Source: Nelumbo lutea (taxonomy: Eukaryota; Streptophyta; Magnoliopsida; Proteales; Nelumbonaceae). From it: a stretch of 64,000 bases of DNA. Positions 51,901 to 57,611 of this stretch are shown piece by piece. The notes beneath the pieces are model-generated. The model was given only the letters and a program-made list of their open reading frames with translations, had not been told where the DNA came from and ran no database searches. Location: positions 85,280,076-85,344,075 of the forward strand of contig JAKGHH010000002.1 in the NCBI GenBank assembly GCA_022828595.1. Direction: 5' to 3'. The translations under genes and the position numbers were made by a program. Within the stretch, counting starts at the first letter, position 1. Every line of letters starts with the position of its first letter.

Positions 51901-52965
51901 CCACAACATTACACGCACGGGTGGTATGTGGATACAGTTCTTTAGCAGGCCAGGGTACCGCGGTGATTGAAGGTTTATCGCAAGGCACAATGCGTGTGAA
52001 CCTCATTGTGGGTTCAGCCTAAGTTTACCTTGGCTCAAGCTGTGAAATGGGCTCTTCAAGAGAGTGCAATGAACCGCGGGTTTATCGCGGATCTGCGATA
52101 CACGCTGTGGGTTCATTGCAGGCCTGCGATGCGACGTGGATTCATCACAGAGGGAAAGTTAATACAAGCTTATCGCGTTCATGTGGTATCGATACGGTGT
52201 TTACTGTGCTCTGAGGGACTAAGTGAGCACTATATACCTACACCTACAATCTCACTTATTTAATAAACACTTCTTGTTCAGTTATTCCATCTTCAGTACC
52301 CTATCTTGACTTCCTAGCAGCTTATCAAGCTGTAAGTCATCCAACTGCATTCTTGTTTCCATCTTTCCTTGCATTATTCCATGTAGCATTCCACTATAGC
52401 TCTTTAATTCCCCCCCCCCCCTCTCCTTCAATCAGTTCCCCTTTCACCATTGTACAGTGGCTCATTGCACATGATTATATTTGAATGTGTTTGGTGGACA
52501 AATACAACACTGTACCTTTCAAAAAAAAACTTCTACTAGCTTCTTAGCCTAGTTTAAATAATTTTGGTTATAATTTGACCAAGTTAGAAACTTACCAACA
52601 AAATCTCGGCAAACGTCACGATCAGAGAACTTGTCAAACTCAAAAATGTAACCACCACCCTGAAATAATAAATAAGCTAGTTACGTATGTTCAGGTCATC
52701 AAACAAGACTAGTTAATTATAATTTCAAACAGTGCACTGATTAAGCAGGGCAATATTAATAAAATCTTCTGATATAGATAACAAAGTACAACTGCCAAAA
52801 CATTCAGATCTGCTTGAATAGAAATTGAAATCACAGATAATGCATTATGGAAGCCTAACAAGTCAAAATAAAAAAGCATTAGTAGTTGGTTGATGTGAAC
52901 CATTTCAGGGTCTTGTGTAAGATTCAGCAATGCTTGTTTGGATCCCTCCTTGGTAAATTTATGAC
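13760..52965 (-). CDS. TFB1: TFIIH subunit p62 (TFB1 / GTF2H1), 18 exons, 5' end missing
   Basis: p62 is a core subunit of TFIIH, which opens promoters for RNA polymerase II and unwinds damaged DNA in nucleotide excision repair. I joined 18 minus-strand exons (listed separately) by GT-AG junctions. Phases agree throughout and give 553 codons plus stop; plant homologues are about 590 residues, so roughly the first 50 are missing. Domain order is: end of the N-terminal PH-like domain ([17 protein letters not shown]), first BSD domain ([12 protein letters not shown]), second BSD domain ([19 protein letters not shown]), then a helical C-terminal region ending RPNGIV-stop. Introns include five giant ones (4002, 6797, 9213, 11056 and over 11000 bp) packed with mobile elements, and many of only 74-350 bp. 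No frame break was seen, so the gene is probably functional. The first coding exon, promoter and 5' UTR were not found. Identity rests on recalled family motifs, not on a search. Confidence 0.95.
14385..14453 (-). CDS. TFB1: TFB1 exon
   Basis: This 69-bp exon encodes [20 protein letters not shown] and then MLQ. The acceptor is TACCAG and the donor GTCAGT. Confidence 0.94.
14688..14841 (+). mobile_element. Au-type SINE with 14-bp TSD
   Basis: It contains a tRNA-like B box (GGTTCAAATCT at 14737-14747), then GGAAACAGCCTCTCTGTG, GTCCCTCCCCAGA and GGGCTGCCCTTTTT, the order typical of plant Au SINEs. It is flanked by a perfect 14-bp duplication, GCATGCCTATCTAG, at 14674-14687 and 14842-14855. It lies in a TFB1 intron in antisense orientation. 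Confidence 0.88.
14856..17029. other. TFB1 intron sequence, mostly unassigned
   Basis: No gene is seen. It contains a degraded CACCTAGGC/GTCTAGGTG patch (14960-15010), related in wording to the ends of the 36.6-kb element. A weak inverted pair lies at 15450-15800 (TCAGACTCGGATCAG against CTGATCTAATGTCTGA), and a tiny inverted-end sequence at 16334-16398 (TAGGGGTAATCAT/ATGATCACCTCTA). All three are low-confidence TE relics. Confidence 0.4.
17030..17340 (+). mobile_element. L1 endonuclease fragment
   Basis: The plus strand gives [14 protein letters not shown], then a [15 protein letters not shown] region and [11 protein letters not shown], matching the C-terminal part of a plant L1 endonuclease, with stops and frameshifts. 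It is antisense to TFB1. Confidence 0.6.
17341..18230. other. TFB1 intron sequence, unassigned
   Basis: Open frames occur on both strands around 17274-17971 but match nothing I recognise. The CT-rich character after 17500 suggests an antisense LINE ORF1 relic, which is unproven. Confidence 0.3.
18231..18376. repeat. Perfect 73-bp tandem duplication
   Basis: Two copies, 18231-18303 and 18304-18376, start TCAGGCTCCTTAAACC and are identical over the full unit, so the duplication is recent. It lies in the intron just downstream (gene sense) of the TFB1 exon at 18456. Confidence 0.95.
18456..18503 (-). CDS. TFB1: TFB1 exon
   Basis: This 48-bp exon encodes [16 protein letters not shown]. The acceptor is CTGTAG and the donor GTACAC. 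A perfect 73-bp tandem duplication lies about 80 bp into the next intron. Confidence 0.94.
18504..19099. other. TFB1 intron sequence, unassigned
   Basis: A/T-rich DNA with no recognisable gene up to about 18950. After that comes GA-rich sequence that probably begins the ORF1-ORF2 linker of the L1 element that follows. Confidence 0.35.
19725..20071 (+). repeat. Copia C 5' LTR
   Basis: It runs TGTAGAGATAATG to GTGATTTACA. The 3' LTR matches both ends closely (TATAGAGATAATG to GTGATTTACG). Confidence 0.85.
20075..20086 (+). other. Copia C primer binding site
   Basis: TGGTACCAGAGC differs at one base from TGGTATCAGAGC, the usual complement of initiator-tRNA-Met in plant copia elements. Confidence 0.85.
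20538..24345 (+). pseudogene. Copia C gag-pol pseudogene
   Basis: Gag begins at 20538 ([20 protein letters not shown]). The zinc knuckle near 21300 reads [15 protein letters not shown], with two Cys lost. Protease keeps the form [11 protein letters not shown] near 21660 (canonical D-S-G is changed to D-S-S). Integrase includes [13 protein letters not shown] near 22350 and [12 protein letters not shown]. Reverse transcriptase keeps YVDD at 23412-23423 and [20 protein letters not shown], but its N-terminal half is deleted and about ten residues are lost after YVDD. RNase H reads [19 protein letters not shown] and [12 protein letters not shown]. There are many stops and frameshifts, so it is not autonomous. 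Confidence 0.85.
24352..24599 (+). repeat. Copia C 3' LTR
   Basis: It follows the purine tract TTGATGGGGAG and aligns to the 5' LTR except for one internal deletion of about 100 bp. Confidence 0.82.
25530..27420 (+). mobile_element. Copia D: LTR or leader, gag and start of protease
   Basis: An LTR-like start TGTAGTGAAACAGTGG at 25530 breaks the L1. Gag starts at 26109 ([20 protein letters not shown]) and reads [28 protein letters not shown], then [14 protein letters not shown] and a zinc-knuckle region [19 protein letters not shown]. The protease start [16 protein letters not shown] follows. Stops and frameshifts are present. It ends abruptly near 27420, with integrase, RT and the 3' LTR absent. 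LTR and leader limits inside 25530-26108 are unresolved. Confidence 0.8.
27421..28035 (-). mobile_element. L1 ORF1-like fragment
   Basis: The minus strand contains [34 protein letters not shown] and ENRFD-like segments resembling a plant L1 ORF1 (DUF4283-type) region, followed by an acidic linker. It is in two overlapping frames. The assignment is from general resemblance only. Confidence 0.45.
28036..28290. other. TFB1 intron sequence, unassigned
   Basis: No recognisable feature. Confidence 0.4.
28291..29350 (+). mobile_element. RTE-type LINE relic split by an L1 3' tail
   Basis: The plus strand reads [20 protein letters not shown] near 28300, an RT catalytic motif (FADD). It resumes near 29060 as [24 protein letters not shown] and [20 protein letters not shown], then RESRLRWF and RRPL near 29310, the characteristic C-terminal part of plant RTE-like LINEs. 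Frameshifts occur. The stretch 28390-29060 between the parts is foreign. Confidence 0.75.
28400..29056 (+). mobile_element. L1 3' end inserted in the RTE relic
   Basis: It ends CTTGTACTCTTCTTTTTC followed by TTTTAATAAAATTTTTATTTTATC, the common 3' terminus of plant L1 elements. Upstream is G/T-rich, 3'-UTR-like DNA. The element is strongly 5' truncated. Confidence 0.55.
29560..29637 (-). CDS. TFB1: TFB1 exon
   Basis: This 78-bp exon encodes [20 protein letters not shown] and then THLYSK. The acceptor is TTTCAG and the donor GTAAAC. The following intron is 11.1 kb. Confidence 0.95.
29769..29882 (-). CDS. TFB1: TFB1 exon
   Basis: This 114-bp exon encodes [20 protein letters not shown] and continues to [10 protein letters not shown]. 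The acceptor is ATCTAG and the donor GTGAGT. Confidence 0.96.
30018..30209 (-). CDS. TFB1: TFB1 exon (largest)
   Basis: This 192-bp exon encodes 64 residues starting [20 protein letters not shown] and ending VVKPDVALK. The acceptor is TGCCAG and the donor GTACAA. It is part of the helical C-terminal half. Confidence 0.97.
30284..30411 (-). CDS. TFB1: TFB1 exon
   Basis: This 128-bp exon encodes [20 protein letters not shown] and continues to [10 protein letters not shown]. The acceptor is CCACAG and the donor GTGCAG. Only 74 bp separate it from the next exon. Confidence 0.96.
30533..30589 (-). CDS. TFB1: TFB1 exon
   Basis: This 57-bp exon encodes [18 protein letters not shown], with split codons at both ends. 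The acceptor is ATGCAG and the donor GTTAGC. Confidence 0.93.
30590..31471. other. TFB1 intron sequence, unassigned
   Basis: A/T-rich DNA. A 114-codon plus-strand ORF (30696-31040) has a low-complexity Lys/Glu/Gln composition and no recognisable domain. Confidence 0.4.
31472..31824. repeat. 176-bp tandem duplication (diverged)
   Basis: Copies start at 31472 and 31648 with CACCATTCTGCAG. They share GGATTCAAGGGACCATATG and GAGAAGAAATCAT, with scattered substitutions and small indels, so the duplication is older than the 73-bp one at 18.2 kb. Confidence 0.88.
32250..32373 (-). CDS. TFB1: TFB1 exon
   Basis: This 124-bp exon encodes [20 protein letters not shown] and then [21 protein letters not shown]. 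The acceptor is ATGTAG and the donor GTGAGT. It ends one base into an aspartate codon. Confidence 0.95.
32895..33687 (-). repeat. L1 array unit 1 (793 bp)
   Basis: It begins GTTGAAAACCCAATTG and ends at the first hairpin junction. The zf-RVT and linker frame is interrupted near 33430-33450 relative to the other units. Confidence 0.93.
33653..33682. repeat. Hairpin at array junction 1
   Basis: GAAGTATCAAC and GTTGATACTTC form a perfect 11-bp stem around the 8-base loop TTCTAACT. Identical hairpins lie at 34443-34472 and 35161-35190, the other two unit junctions. Confidence 0.95.
33688..34477 (-). repeat. L1 array unit 2 (790 bp)
   Basis: It has the same start motif. It lacks several bases near 34118 (AATAATGCCC where units 3 and 4 have AATAATTGTCGCCC or AATAATTGTTGCCC), which shifts the frame. 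Confidence 0.93.
34478..35195 (-). repeat. L1 array unit 3 (718 bp, internal deletion)
   Basis: It lacks about 75 bp between TCTAAAAA and GGAGACCAGTCC near 34606, including the RNase H start present in units 1, 2 and 4. It retains a 164-codon open frame across zf-RVT and linker. Confidence 0.93.
35196..35955 (-). repeat. L1 array unit 4 (760 bp, outer end)
   Basis: It carries a small deletion (AAAGGTCCTCAC absent near 35900) and ends GAAGTATCAA followed by AGTTAGAAG. That tail is the reverse complement of a piece of the unit junction. Confidence 0.93.
35956..36559. other. TFB1 intron sequence, unassigned
   Basis: No recognisable gene or TE. A/T-rich with short A runs. Confidence 0.4.
36568..37704. 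mobile_element. hAT-like non-autonomous element, 1137 bp
   Basis: Ends are CATAGTTGTCAAGGCGAC and GTCGCCTAGGCGACTTGAC followed by AACTATG, so the inverted ends share TAGTTGTCAAG and CCTAGGCGAC. Flanking 8-bp sequences TGCCAAAA (36560-36567) and TGCCACAA (37705-37712) match at 7 of 8. Inside are a TTC microsatellite and at least four degenerate modules of the form GAAACAGGGGCTCCGCCCC followed by T/C-rich runs. No transposase is seen. Confidence 0.8.
36884..36954 (+). repeat. (TTC)n microsatellite
   Basis: About 23 uninterrupted TTC units. They create spurious poly-Phe and poly-Arg reading frames. Confidence 0.95.
37713..39170. other. TFB1 intron sequence, unassigned
   Basis: A/T-rich DNA with an A-rich simple repeat at 38371-38415. 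No gene or clear TE end is seen. Confidence 0.4.
39171..39236 (-). CDS. TFB1: TFB1 exon
   Basis: This 66-bp exon encodes [20 protein letters not shown] followed by LP. The acceptor is TTTGCAG and the donor GTATAT. The next intron is 6.8 kb and contains the L1-derived tandem array and a 1.1-kb hAT-like element. Confidence 0.95.
39390..39545 (-). CDS. TFB1: TFB1 exon (BSD2 core)
   Basis: This 156-bp exon encodes 52 residues. [20 protein letters not shown] is the diagnostic F-W motif of the second BSD domain, followed by an alanine/glutamate-rich helix and ILASEARRK. The acceptor is TTTTAG and the donor GTGTTT. Confidence 0.97.
39637..39871 (-). mobile_element. CAAGGTTCAAA/TATCGATAC repeat, copy 2 (complete)
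   Basis: A 235-bp element with inverted ends CAAGGATCAAAA and (reversed right end) CAAGGTTCAAAG. It is flanked by GATATGAG (39629-39636) and GATAAGTG (39872-39879), a 6 of 8 match consistent with an aged hAT-type TSD. It is rich in GATAC/GTATC words. It occupies most of a 348-bp TFB1 intron. Confidence 0.72.
39894..39950 (-). CDS. TFB1: TFB1 exon (BSD2)
   Basis: This 57-bp exon encodes [19 protein letters not shown], part of the second BSD domain. The acceptor is TTTTCAG and the donor GTATTA. A hAT-like element with its TSD begins only 14 bp downstream of the donor end of this exon. Confidence 0.95.
40048..40168 (+). mobile_element. Au-type SINE, 5'-truncated copy
   Basis: It shares GGAAACAGCCTCTTTGTG, TCCCTCCCCAGACCCC, GTGCACTAGGCTGCCCTT with the SINE at 14688 and with Au SINEs generally. 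The B box and 5' half are missing. It lies in a 345-bp TFB1 intron. Confidence 0.75.
40296..40340 (-). CDS. TFB1: TFB1 exon (start of BSD2)
   Basis: This 45-bp exon encodes exactly [15 protein letters not shown], the entry to the second BSD domain. The acceptor is TTTCAG and the donor GTATAA. It is too short to be seen as an ORF and is recognised from the family sequence. Confidence 0.94.
40594..40686 (-). CDS. TFB1: TFB1 exon (between BSD domains)
   Basis: This 93-bp, phase-0 exon encodes 31 residues beginning [16 protein letters not shown] and ending RPLTDGR. The acceptor is TGCAG and the donor GTACAA. A 16-bp direct repeat lies in the upstream intron, 39 bp from the exon. Confidence 0.95.
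40725..40756. repeat. 16-bp perfect tandem duplication
   Basis: GACAACCCTGAGCTAT occurs twice head to tail, 39 bp upstream (gene sense) of the TFB1 exon at 40686. Confidence 0.95.
40921..40996 (-). CDS. TFB1: TFB1 exon (BSD1)
   Basis: This 76-bp exon completes a serine codon and encodes [15 protein letters not shown] and then [10 protein letters not shown], the core of the first BSD domain with its aromatic F-W pair. The acceptor is TTGCAG and the donor GTCTGT. Confidence 0.96.
41590..42121 (-). mobile_element. L1 RNase H and 3' end fragment
   Basis: The minus strand reads [54 protein letters not shown] and, after a frame change, [16 protein letters not shown], the end of an L1 RNase H. The 3' tail lies near 41590. 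Confidence 0.75.
42131..42406 (-). mobile_element. Copia gag (UBN2) fragment
   Basis: An open frame reads [39 protein letters not shown] and [12 protein letters not shown], the middle of a copia gag. It abuts the L1 RNase H fragment within 10 bp. No LTR could be assigned. Confidence 0.72.
42407..43237. other. TFB1 intron sequence, unassigned
   Basis: CT-rich at 42410-42500, possibly leader or LTR of the adjacent copia gag fragment. No boundary motifs were found. Confidence 0.35.
43238..43382 (-). CDS. TFB1: TFB1 exon (linker and start of BSD1)
   Basis: This 145-bp exon encodes [20 protein letters not shown] and continues to [11 protein letters not shown]. The acceptor is AACAG and the donor GTATTT. 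It carries the linker and the start of the first BSD domain. Confidence 0.95.
43383..44604. other. TFB1 intron sequence, unassigned
   Basis: No gene recognised. Short open frames around 44111-44482 lack known motifs. Confidence 0.35.
44605..48760 (-). mobile_element. L1 LINE with ORF1, deleted ORF2
   Basis: In minus-strand order: ORF1 near 48510 ([50 protein letters not shown], a DUF4283-type region) continuing to about 46400. A fragment of RT follows ([20 protein letters not shown] near 46090; [39 protein letters not shown] near 45750), then [19 protein letters not shown] (near 45500), RNase H ([37 protein letters not shown] at 44788-45066) and a 3' tail near 44605. The endonuclease and RT catalytic Asp-Asp are deleted. 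An unrelated A/T-rich patch lies at 46140-46370. Confidence 0.82.
48761..49797. other. TFB1 intron sequence, possible L1 5' region then A/T-rich DNA
   Basis: 48761-48960 may continue the L1 ORF1 or 5' UTR. The rest is A/T-rich and unassigned. A near-duplicate AGTACAAGAGATAGT occurs at 49014 and 49101. Confidence 0.35.
49806..51404. mobile_element. hAT-like element, outer, 1599 bp, perfect 8-bp TSD
   Basis: It starts TAGGGGTGGCAATTT and ends AAATGCCACCTCTA, flanked by the perfect duplication CCATTGGG at 49798-49805 and 51405-51412. Both ends carry runs of GGGTT/AACCC words (GGGTTGGGTTG, AACCCAACCC) in subterminal arrays. TIR form and TSD length indicate hAT. No transposase is seen. A second element is inserted at 50211-50809. 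Confidence 0.93.
50211..50809. mobile_element. hAT-like element, inner, 599 bp, perfect 8-bp TSD
   Basis: It starts TAATGGTGTAAAACAGGTCG and ends CGTGCTGATTTACACCTCTA, flanked by ACTACTAG at 50203-50210 and 50810-50817. Both flanks are GC-rich with GGCCCG/CGGGCC and GCACGG words around a very A/T-rich core (50440-50640). It is nested in the element 49806-51404. Confidence 0.93.
51413..52595. other. TFB1 intron sequence, GC-richer, unassigned
   Basis: 51500-52260 is less A/T-rich than its surroundings, with repeated GGTTTATCGC/GCTTATCGC words and a TATATA motif near 52229. It could be an LTR fragment, but no paired ends were found. A poly-C run lies at 52408-52419. Confidence 0.35.
52596..52659 (-). 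CDS. TFB1: TFB1 exon (PH-like domain end)
   Basis: This 64-bp exon encodes [21 protein letters not shown]. It has a TTTCAG acceptor and a GTAAGT donor and ends one base into a glycine codon, completed by the next exon 9.2 kb downstream. Confidence 0.92.
52901..52965 (-). CDS. TFB1: TFB1 exon (PH-like domain, first visible)
   Basis: This 65-bp exon encodes [18 protein letters not shown] and a few more residues, part of the p62 PH-like domain. The acceptor is CTCAG before 52965 and the donor GTTCAC starts at 52900. It begins 2 nt into a codon, so at least one coding exon precedes it. Confidence 0.88.
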
Positions 52966-53204
52966 CTGAGAATCCAGAACAAAGAGAAATGTCAAGGTAT
53001 GAAATTAATCTATTACATGAATAAGAATATTGAATTAAAACCCAATCAGATTGGAATAATAAACCATGTTCTATTCATCAGTCATTCAACTGAATGATTC
53101 TCATTTTATTCTAGAGTTCATCAACCAGTGTACACAAAGTGGAGTAGCAACTGAGTGACCAATGAATAACAATTTATAATATGCTTATTCTGTTTGTGTA
53201 TAAA

Positions 53205-56200
53205 TAAGTGGTATTTTATTAAAAATAGAATAGAGAAGTGTACAATCGGCCTAAGAGGAGGCACAGATGTTACCTCCCCTTAGAGCTAAGCTGTTAAGCA
53301 CACACTCTATCCTAAATTACAATTATAAGGTAGCACGGAACATATCACCCCTTCATACCCCATGTTTAGCCAAGGAGTCAGCCATGGCATTTGCCGATCT
53401 GCTGACCCACTAAAAACTAACATATTCCTAGTAAGCCAATGAACTTTCTTTAGAAGATCCCTGTAACCCCAGTGTGTTGCTTCTGGGTTTGACAGCCAGC
53501 CCACTACCACCTTGCAGTCCCCTTCAACTATCAGGTTCTCCACTCCAAGCTGGCTAGCAACTTGTATTCCTTGTACTGCAGCTAGTATCTCAGCTCTTGT
53601 AGAGTCACCAATTCCCACTTGTCTTGAGAATAAAGATATTATGCTGCTATCCTTATTTCTCATAACCCCTCCTATACCCGAGGGCCCTGGATTACCTTGA
53701 CTGCTTCTGTCAAAATTCATTTTTACCACACCTTCCGGGGGAGATTTCCGTTCTGCTTGTAGAATAATGTTTGTGGAAGTTGTGGATGCCACTACTGCCC
53801 AGTTTCTCCTCAAATCATCAATGGAATAGTTCACAAACAGATCTGAAGTTTTCAGCCAAGATATTGTCCTTGTCATGATACACTCCTTGACCTCAGCAAG
53901 GCTTCTTTCCTTTTCTTGGAAAATTCTACCATTCTTTTCTTCCCAAATTGTCCACAAACTAGCTGCTCTCATGCACTTCCGCATTAAACTCCCTTTTTTT
54001 GTTAGCTGCCCTAAGGCATGCAGTTCAAAAAGCAGCTTTACTTCAGAGGGCAAGTTCCGCCTGCAACCAAATAGCATTAAAGACCCATTTCCAAATATTA
54101 GCAGTGAAAAAACAAGATATCAGCAAATGGTAACAGTCCTCACTCTTCACTTTACACAAAATACACCAGTTTGGGGATAAACACCAATAAGGTCTTTTCC
54201 TTTGTAAGTTTTCAAAGTGCTGATCTTACCATAAAAGGTTTCCCAATAGAAAACAGTTATTTTAGGAGGAATTGGTCTTTACCAAATTTCTTTAACTAGG
54301 AAAACCCAAGAGGAAGGGATGGAGCAAAGGAATTTAAAGAAAAAAGCACAACTGAAGGAGCCATTCGAAGTCAGAGTCCAAATCCTTTTATTGAGTTTGG
54401 GGGGACCCAAACACACAAAGTCTAGAAGCAAAAGTTCAGCAACACTAGCAGAACCGTCATCCCTTAAACCACTACAAAAACCAAAGTCCCAGTTTAAAGC
54501 CAACGAGAGAACCGGGGGGACAGGAACCTTGAAACAGGTTCCTTTTTAAGGAGGGAAATTGACTAGAGGGAAGGAAAACGATCTTTTAATGGTTGAGAGC
54601 CCACCCAAGTATCTTCCCAAAAGAGGATAGAACTTCCAGAGCAAACATCATACCTTACAAACTTGAGGAATTTAGGGAGAGTGCCAGAAATTGCCTTCCA
54701 AGGTGTTGTGAGCAAAGCCCTTCAAGATACCCCAGCATCCAAACTGGATTCAAAACAACCATGAATACTTTTTACCACTTCATGCCATAACCTCTCTCTT
54801 TCCAAAGGCCACCTCCAAAGCCATTTGCCTAGAAGAGCTTCATTCTTACTCAGTATATTTCCTACCCCTAAGTCCCCTTCTTTTTTACATTGGCTCACCA
54901 CTTCCCACCTGATTAAATGATCCTTTTTCTCTATCCCAGGCTCCCATAAGAAGTCTCTCATCAATTTTGCTAACCTCTTAGCCTCCCTATTAAGAATCCT
55001 AAAGATTGAAAGGAAATAAAGTGGCAAATTGGCTAGTGTTGCCTTATTCAAAGTTTACTTTACCCCGCAAGGATATATAGTTTCTCTTCCAAGCTGCCAA
55101 CCTTTTTTCAAACTTTTCCACCACAAGGCTCCAAAACCTACTTTCCTTTGGGTTAGCACCTAGGGGAAGTCCTAAATAGGATAAAGGCCACTATGACCAA
55201 GTGCAACCTATGCAAGCTGCTATAGACTCCATCTACTCTCTATTCAGGTTTATCCCCACCATGCAGCTCTTCTCAAAATTGACTTTCAGGATTGAGGCTC
55301 TTTCAAAGAGGATTATTAAATCCTTCAATTTTCTCACCTTCATCAAATCATAATCCTCAGAAAAGATTATAATGTCATCTACAAACTAAAGATGAGTAAC
55401 CGGAACTCTATCTCTACCCACTCTCCATCCTCTTATTGACCCATTCTTGTCCACTTCTAATATGAGTCTACTAAAAGCATCGACAACTAGTGTGAATAAG
55501 AACAAAGACAAAGGATCCCCTTGCCTTAGGCCCTATAAGCTAGGAAAAAGTCATTAACAACCCCATTGACTAAGACGGAGTAATGACAAGAGGTAAGGCA
55601 ACCATTTATTCATTTGCACCATCTATCCCCAAACCCACACTTCCTTAGTACCTTTAACAGAAAGCTCCAATCCACTAGATCAGAGACCTTTTCAAGGTCT
55701 AGTTTACAAACAAAACCTTGATTCTCTTATCTCTTCATCTCCCCCACTCATTCATTTGCTATTAAAATCTAATCAATTATTAGTCTCCCCTCAACAAAGG
55801 CTCCTTGAGCTTGACTAATGAGGGATGGAAAAACCCTTGTAATCCTCAAAGATAGGACCTTAGCCAAAATTTTATACACACTAGTCACCAAACTAATAGG
55901 TCTAAAATCCTTTGGCTATTTGGCTTCTTTCTTCTTTGGAATTAGGGCTAGAAAAGTAGAATTGACTTCGCAACTTATAACTGAATTATCCTCAAATTCT
56001 TCGAAAACCTCAAGCAAATCTTCTTTGATTATATTCCAACAATCTTCAAAGAAAGCCATAGTAAATCAATTTTGACCTCAAATTTTTTTATTTTTTGTGA
56101 AAATCTTACCCCTTTCCAATTTACCCCCCTAATTTCAACCCTCCACCATTCCTCAATCTTCTTTACAAAGTCCAGGTGTATCAACCACATGTTCTCAAAC

Positions 56201-56460
56201 CTAAAATGCCGGGGTCCTCAACCAAAAGGCTCATGTCCTAACTCAATGGGACAATGGTCAAAGTAACTTTGGGTAGGGCACTAGCTATCAAATCCCTCCA
56301 ATTGTTTTCCCAACTCTCAGTAAAAAGGAATCTATCTAACTTTGAGCAGGTTAGTATTTCCTGAAAATTAGACCAAGTATAGTGGGCTTGCAACAAAGGG
56401 AGTTCCTTCAGCTCAAAGTTATTAATGAATTCATTGAACTTTATGCTGGTTGTAACAGCC
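53205..56460 (-). mobile_element. 5'-truncated L1 with RT, zf-RVT and RNase H
   Basis: From 56460 on the minus strand: the endonuclease end (ELKELPLLQAHYTWSNFQE), a deletion, RT with VTHL-stop-FVDDIIIFSEDYDLM (FVDD at 55374-55385), [16 protein letters not shown], then [20 protein letters not shown] near 54860. A zf-RVT relic near 54150 follows. The longest open frame of the window (256 codons, 54077-53307) holds the linker and RNase H with MNFDRSSQGNPGPSGIGGV and LIVEGDCKVVVGWLSNPE. The 3' tail is at about 53205. Stops occur throughout RT. Confidence 0.88.
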
Positions 56461-57611
56461 TGTTGAGGATTAGTTTGTCATATTATCTGTGCGTATAATT
56501 GTGTGCATAAATTCTCTGCCTATTATATTTTTCCTTGATTGTTAGATTGTGGATATGTTCTTCACTTGTTTTAAGAAAGTGATTGAAGAGTTGGGATAAA
56601 GTGCCCTTTCCAGGAGGGCTTTCAAGCTATGAACTTTGGCTTTGCAAGGTAGGGCCCACCCGGAAAGCCTATAAGCAATGTTTGGTAAAAAATCCAAAGA
56701 GCCAATTTTGGTCATCTACAACCATTTACATGGCTCTCCAGACAAGCTTCTTCAAAGCAGCTGAACCAAAGTTAAAACATCCCAAATGGGCCCAAAACAT
56801 ACAAGGAAAAAGGAGAAACAAGTCATAGAAAATTTGGAGAGGGAGGAAATACGGTATATATTACAATGCAGCACAAAATATATGCATACAATACATGCAT
56901 GTATTAATTTAACTGATGGGATATGTTGACTTAAAGTAACTGACATAGTGACAACTTATATTGGTAAGCATTCCCTTGCTTAATGGATATTCACCAGCAC
57001 AGGTGTAATGTCAAGTAACAAAATCATAAATGCGCACACACAGACACACACATAAGCACCTCCTTGTTTAATGGATATTCACCAATCAAAGTCCAACACA
57101 ACTGCCTTTCAAGTAACAAAATAAAAAATACACACATACAGATATAAATACAAAGAAATGTCTACAGGCTAGGAAACATATAAAAAGGAGTGGCTTCAGG
57201 CTGGGGTACAGTATCACTAGTTTCTATCGGTGGACCCAATCACTTGCCACCTGTTGAGAGAAACTGGAGTAGCGGTCCTCAACCTTCATCCTTAGTGATT
57301 TTGAAAGGCTAAATGTTGATTATATATCTTATTCTTCTTTTGCAGTACATGGCTTTGTTCATTAACCATATAAAGTGTTGTGCTGCTTTGGGACGAGTGT
57401 TAACTTTCCCATAGACTACTTCTTAGCAGTACATGGTTTTGTTCAAAAAAAAAAGCTGTGTCAGCATTGAAAACTGCTTACACAAAGGCCTTTCCCAACC
57501 CAAACTAGGCAAGATCATCTGCCAATTGATTTTCCTCCATATGCCCAAAAAAGGAAAAAAAATTAATTGTGTTCATGGCACTCTTCTCCTTTTCCATGTA
57601 AATGCAGCATC
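56461..57611. other. TFB1 upstream intron sequence
   Basis: No gene recognised. It holds an 89-bp tandem duplication (56973-57150) and, near 57390-57420, GTGTTAACTTTCCCATAGAC, which recurs at about 58626 inside the L1 and so is probably L1-derived. Confidence 0.4.
56973..57150. repeat. 89-bp tandem duplication
   Basis: Two diverged copies start at 56973 and 57062 with CCTTG(C/T)TTAATGGATATTC and share TCAAGTAACAAAAT and a CACACA tract. Confidence 0.82.
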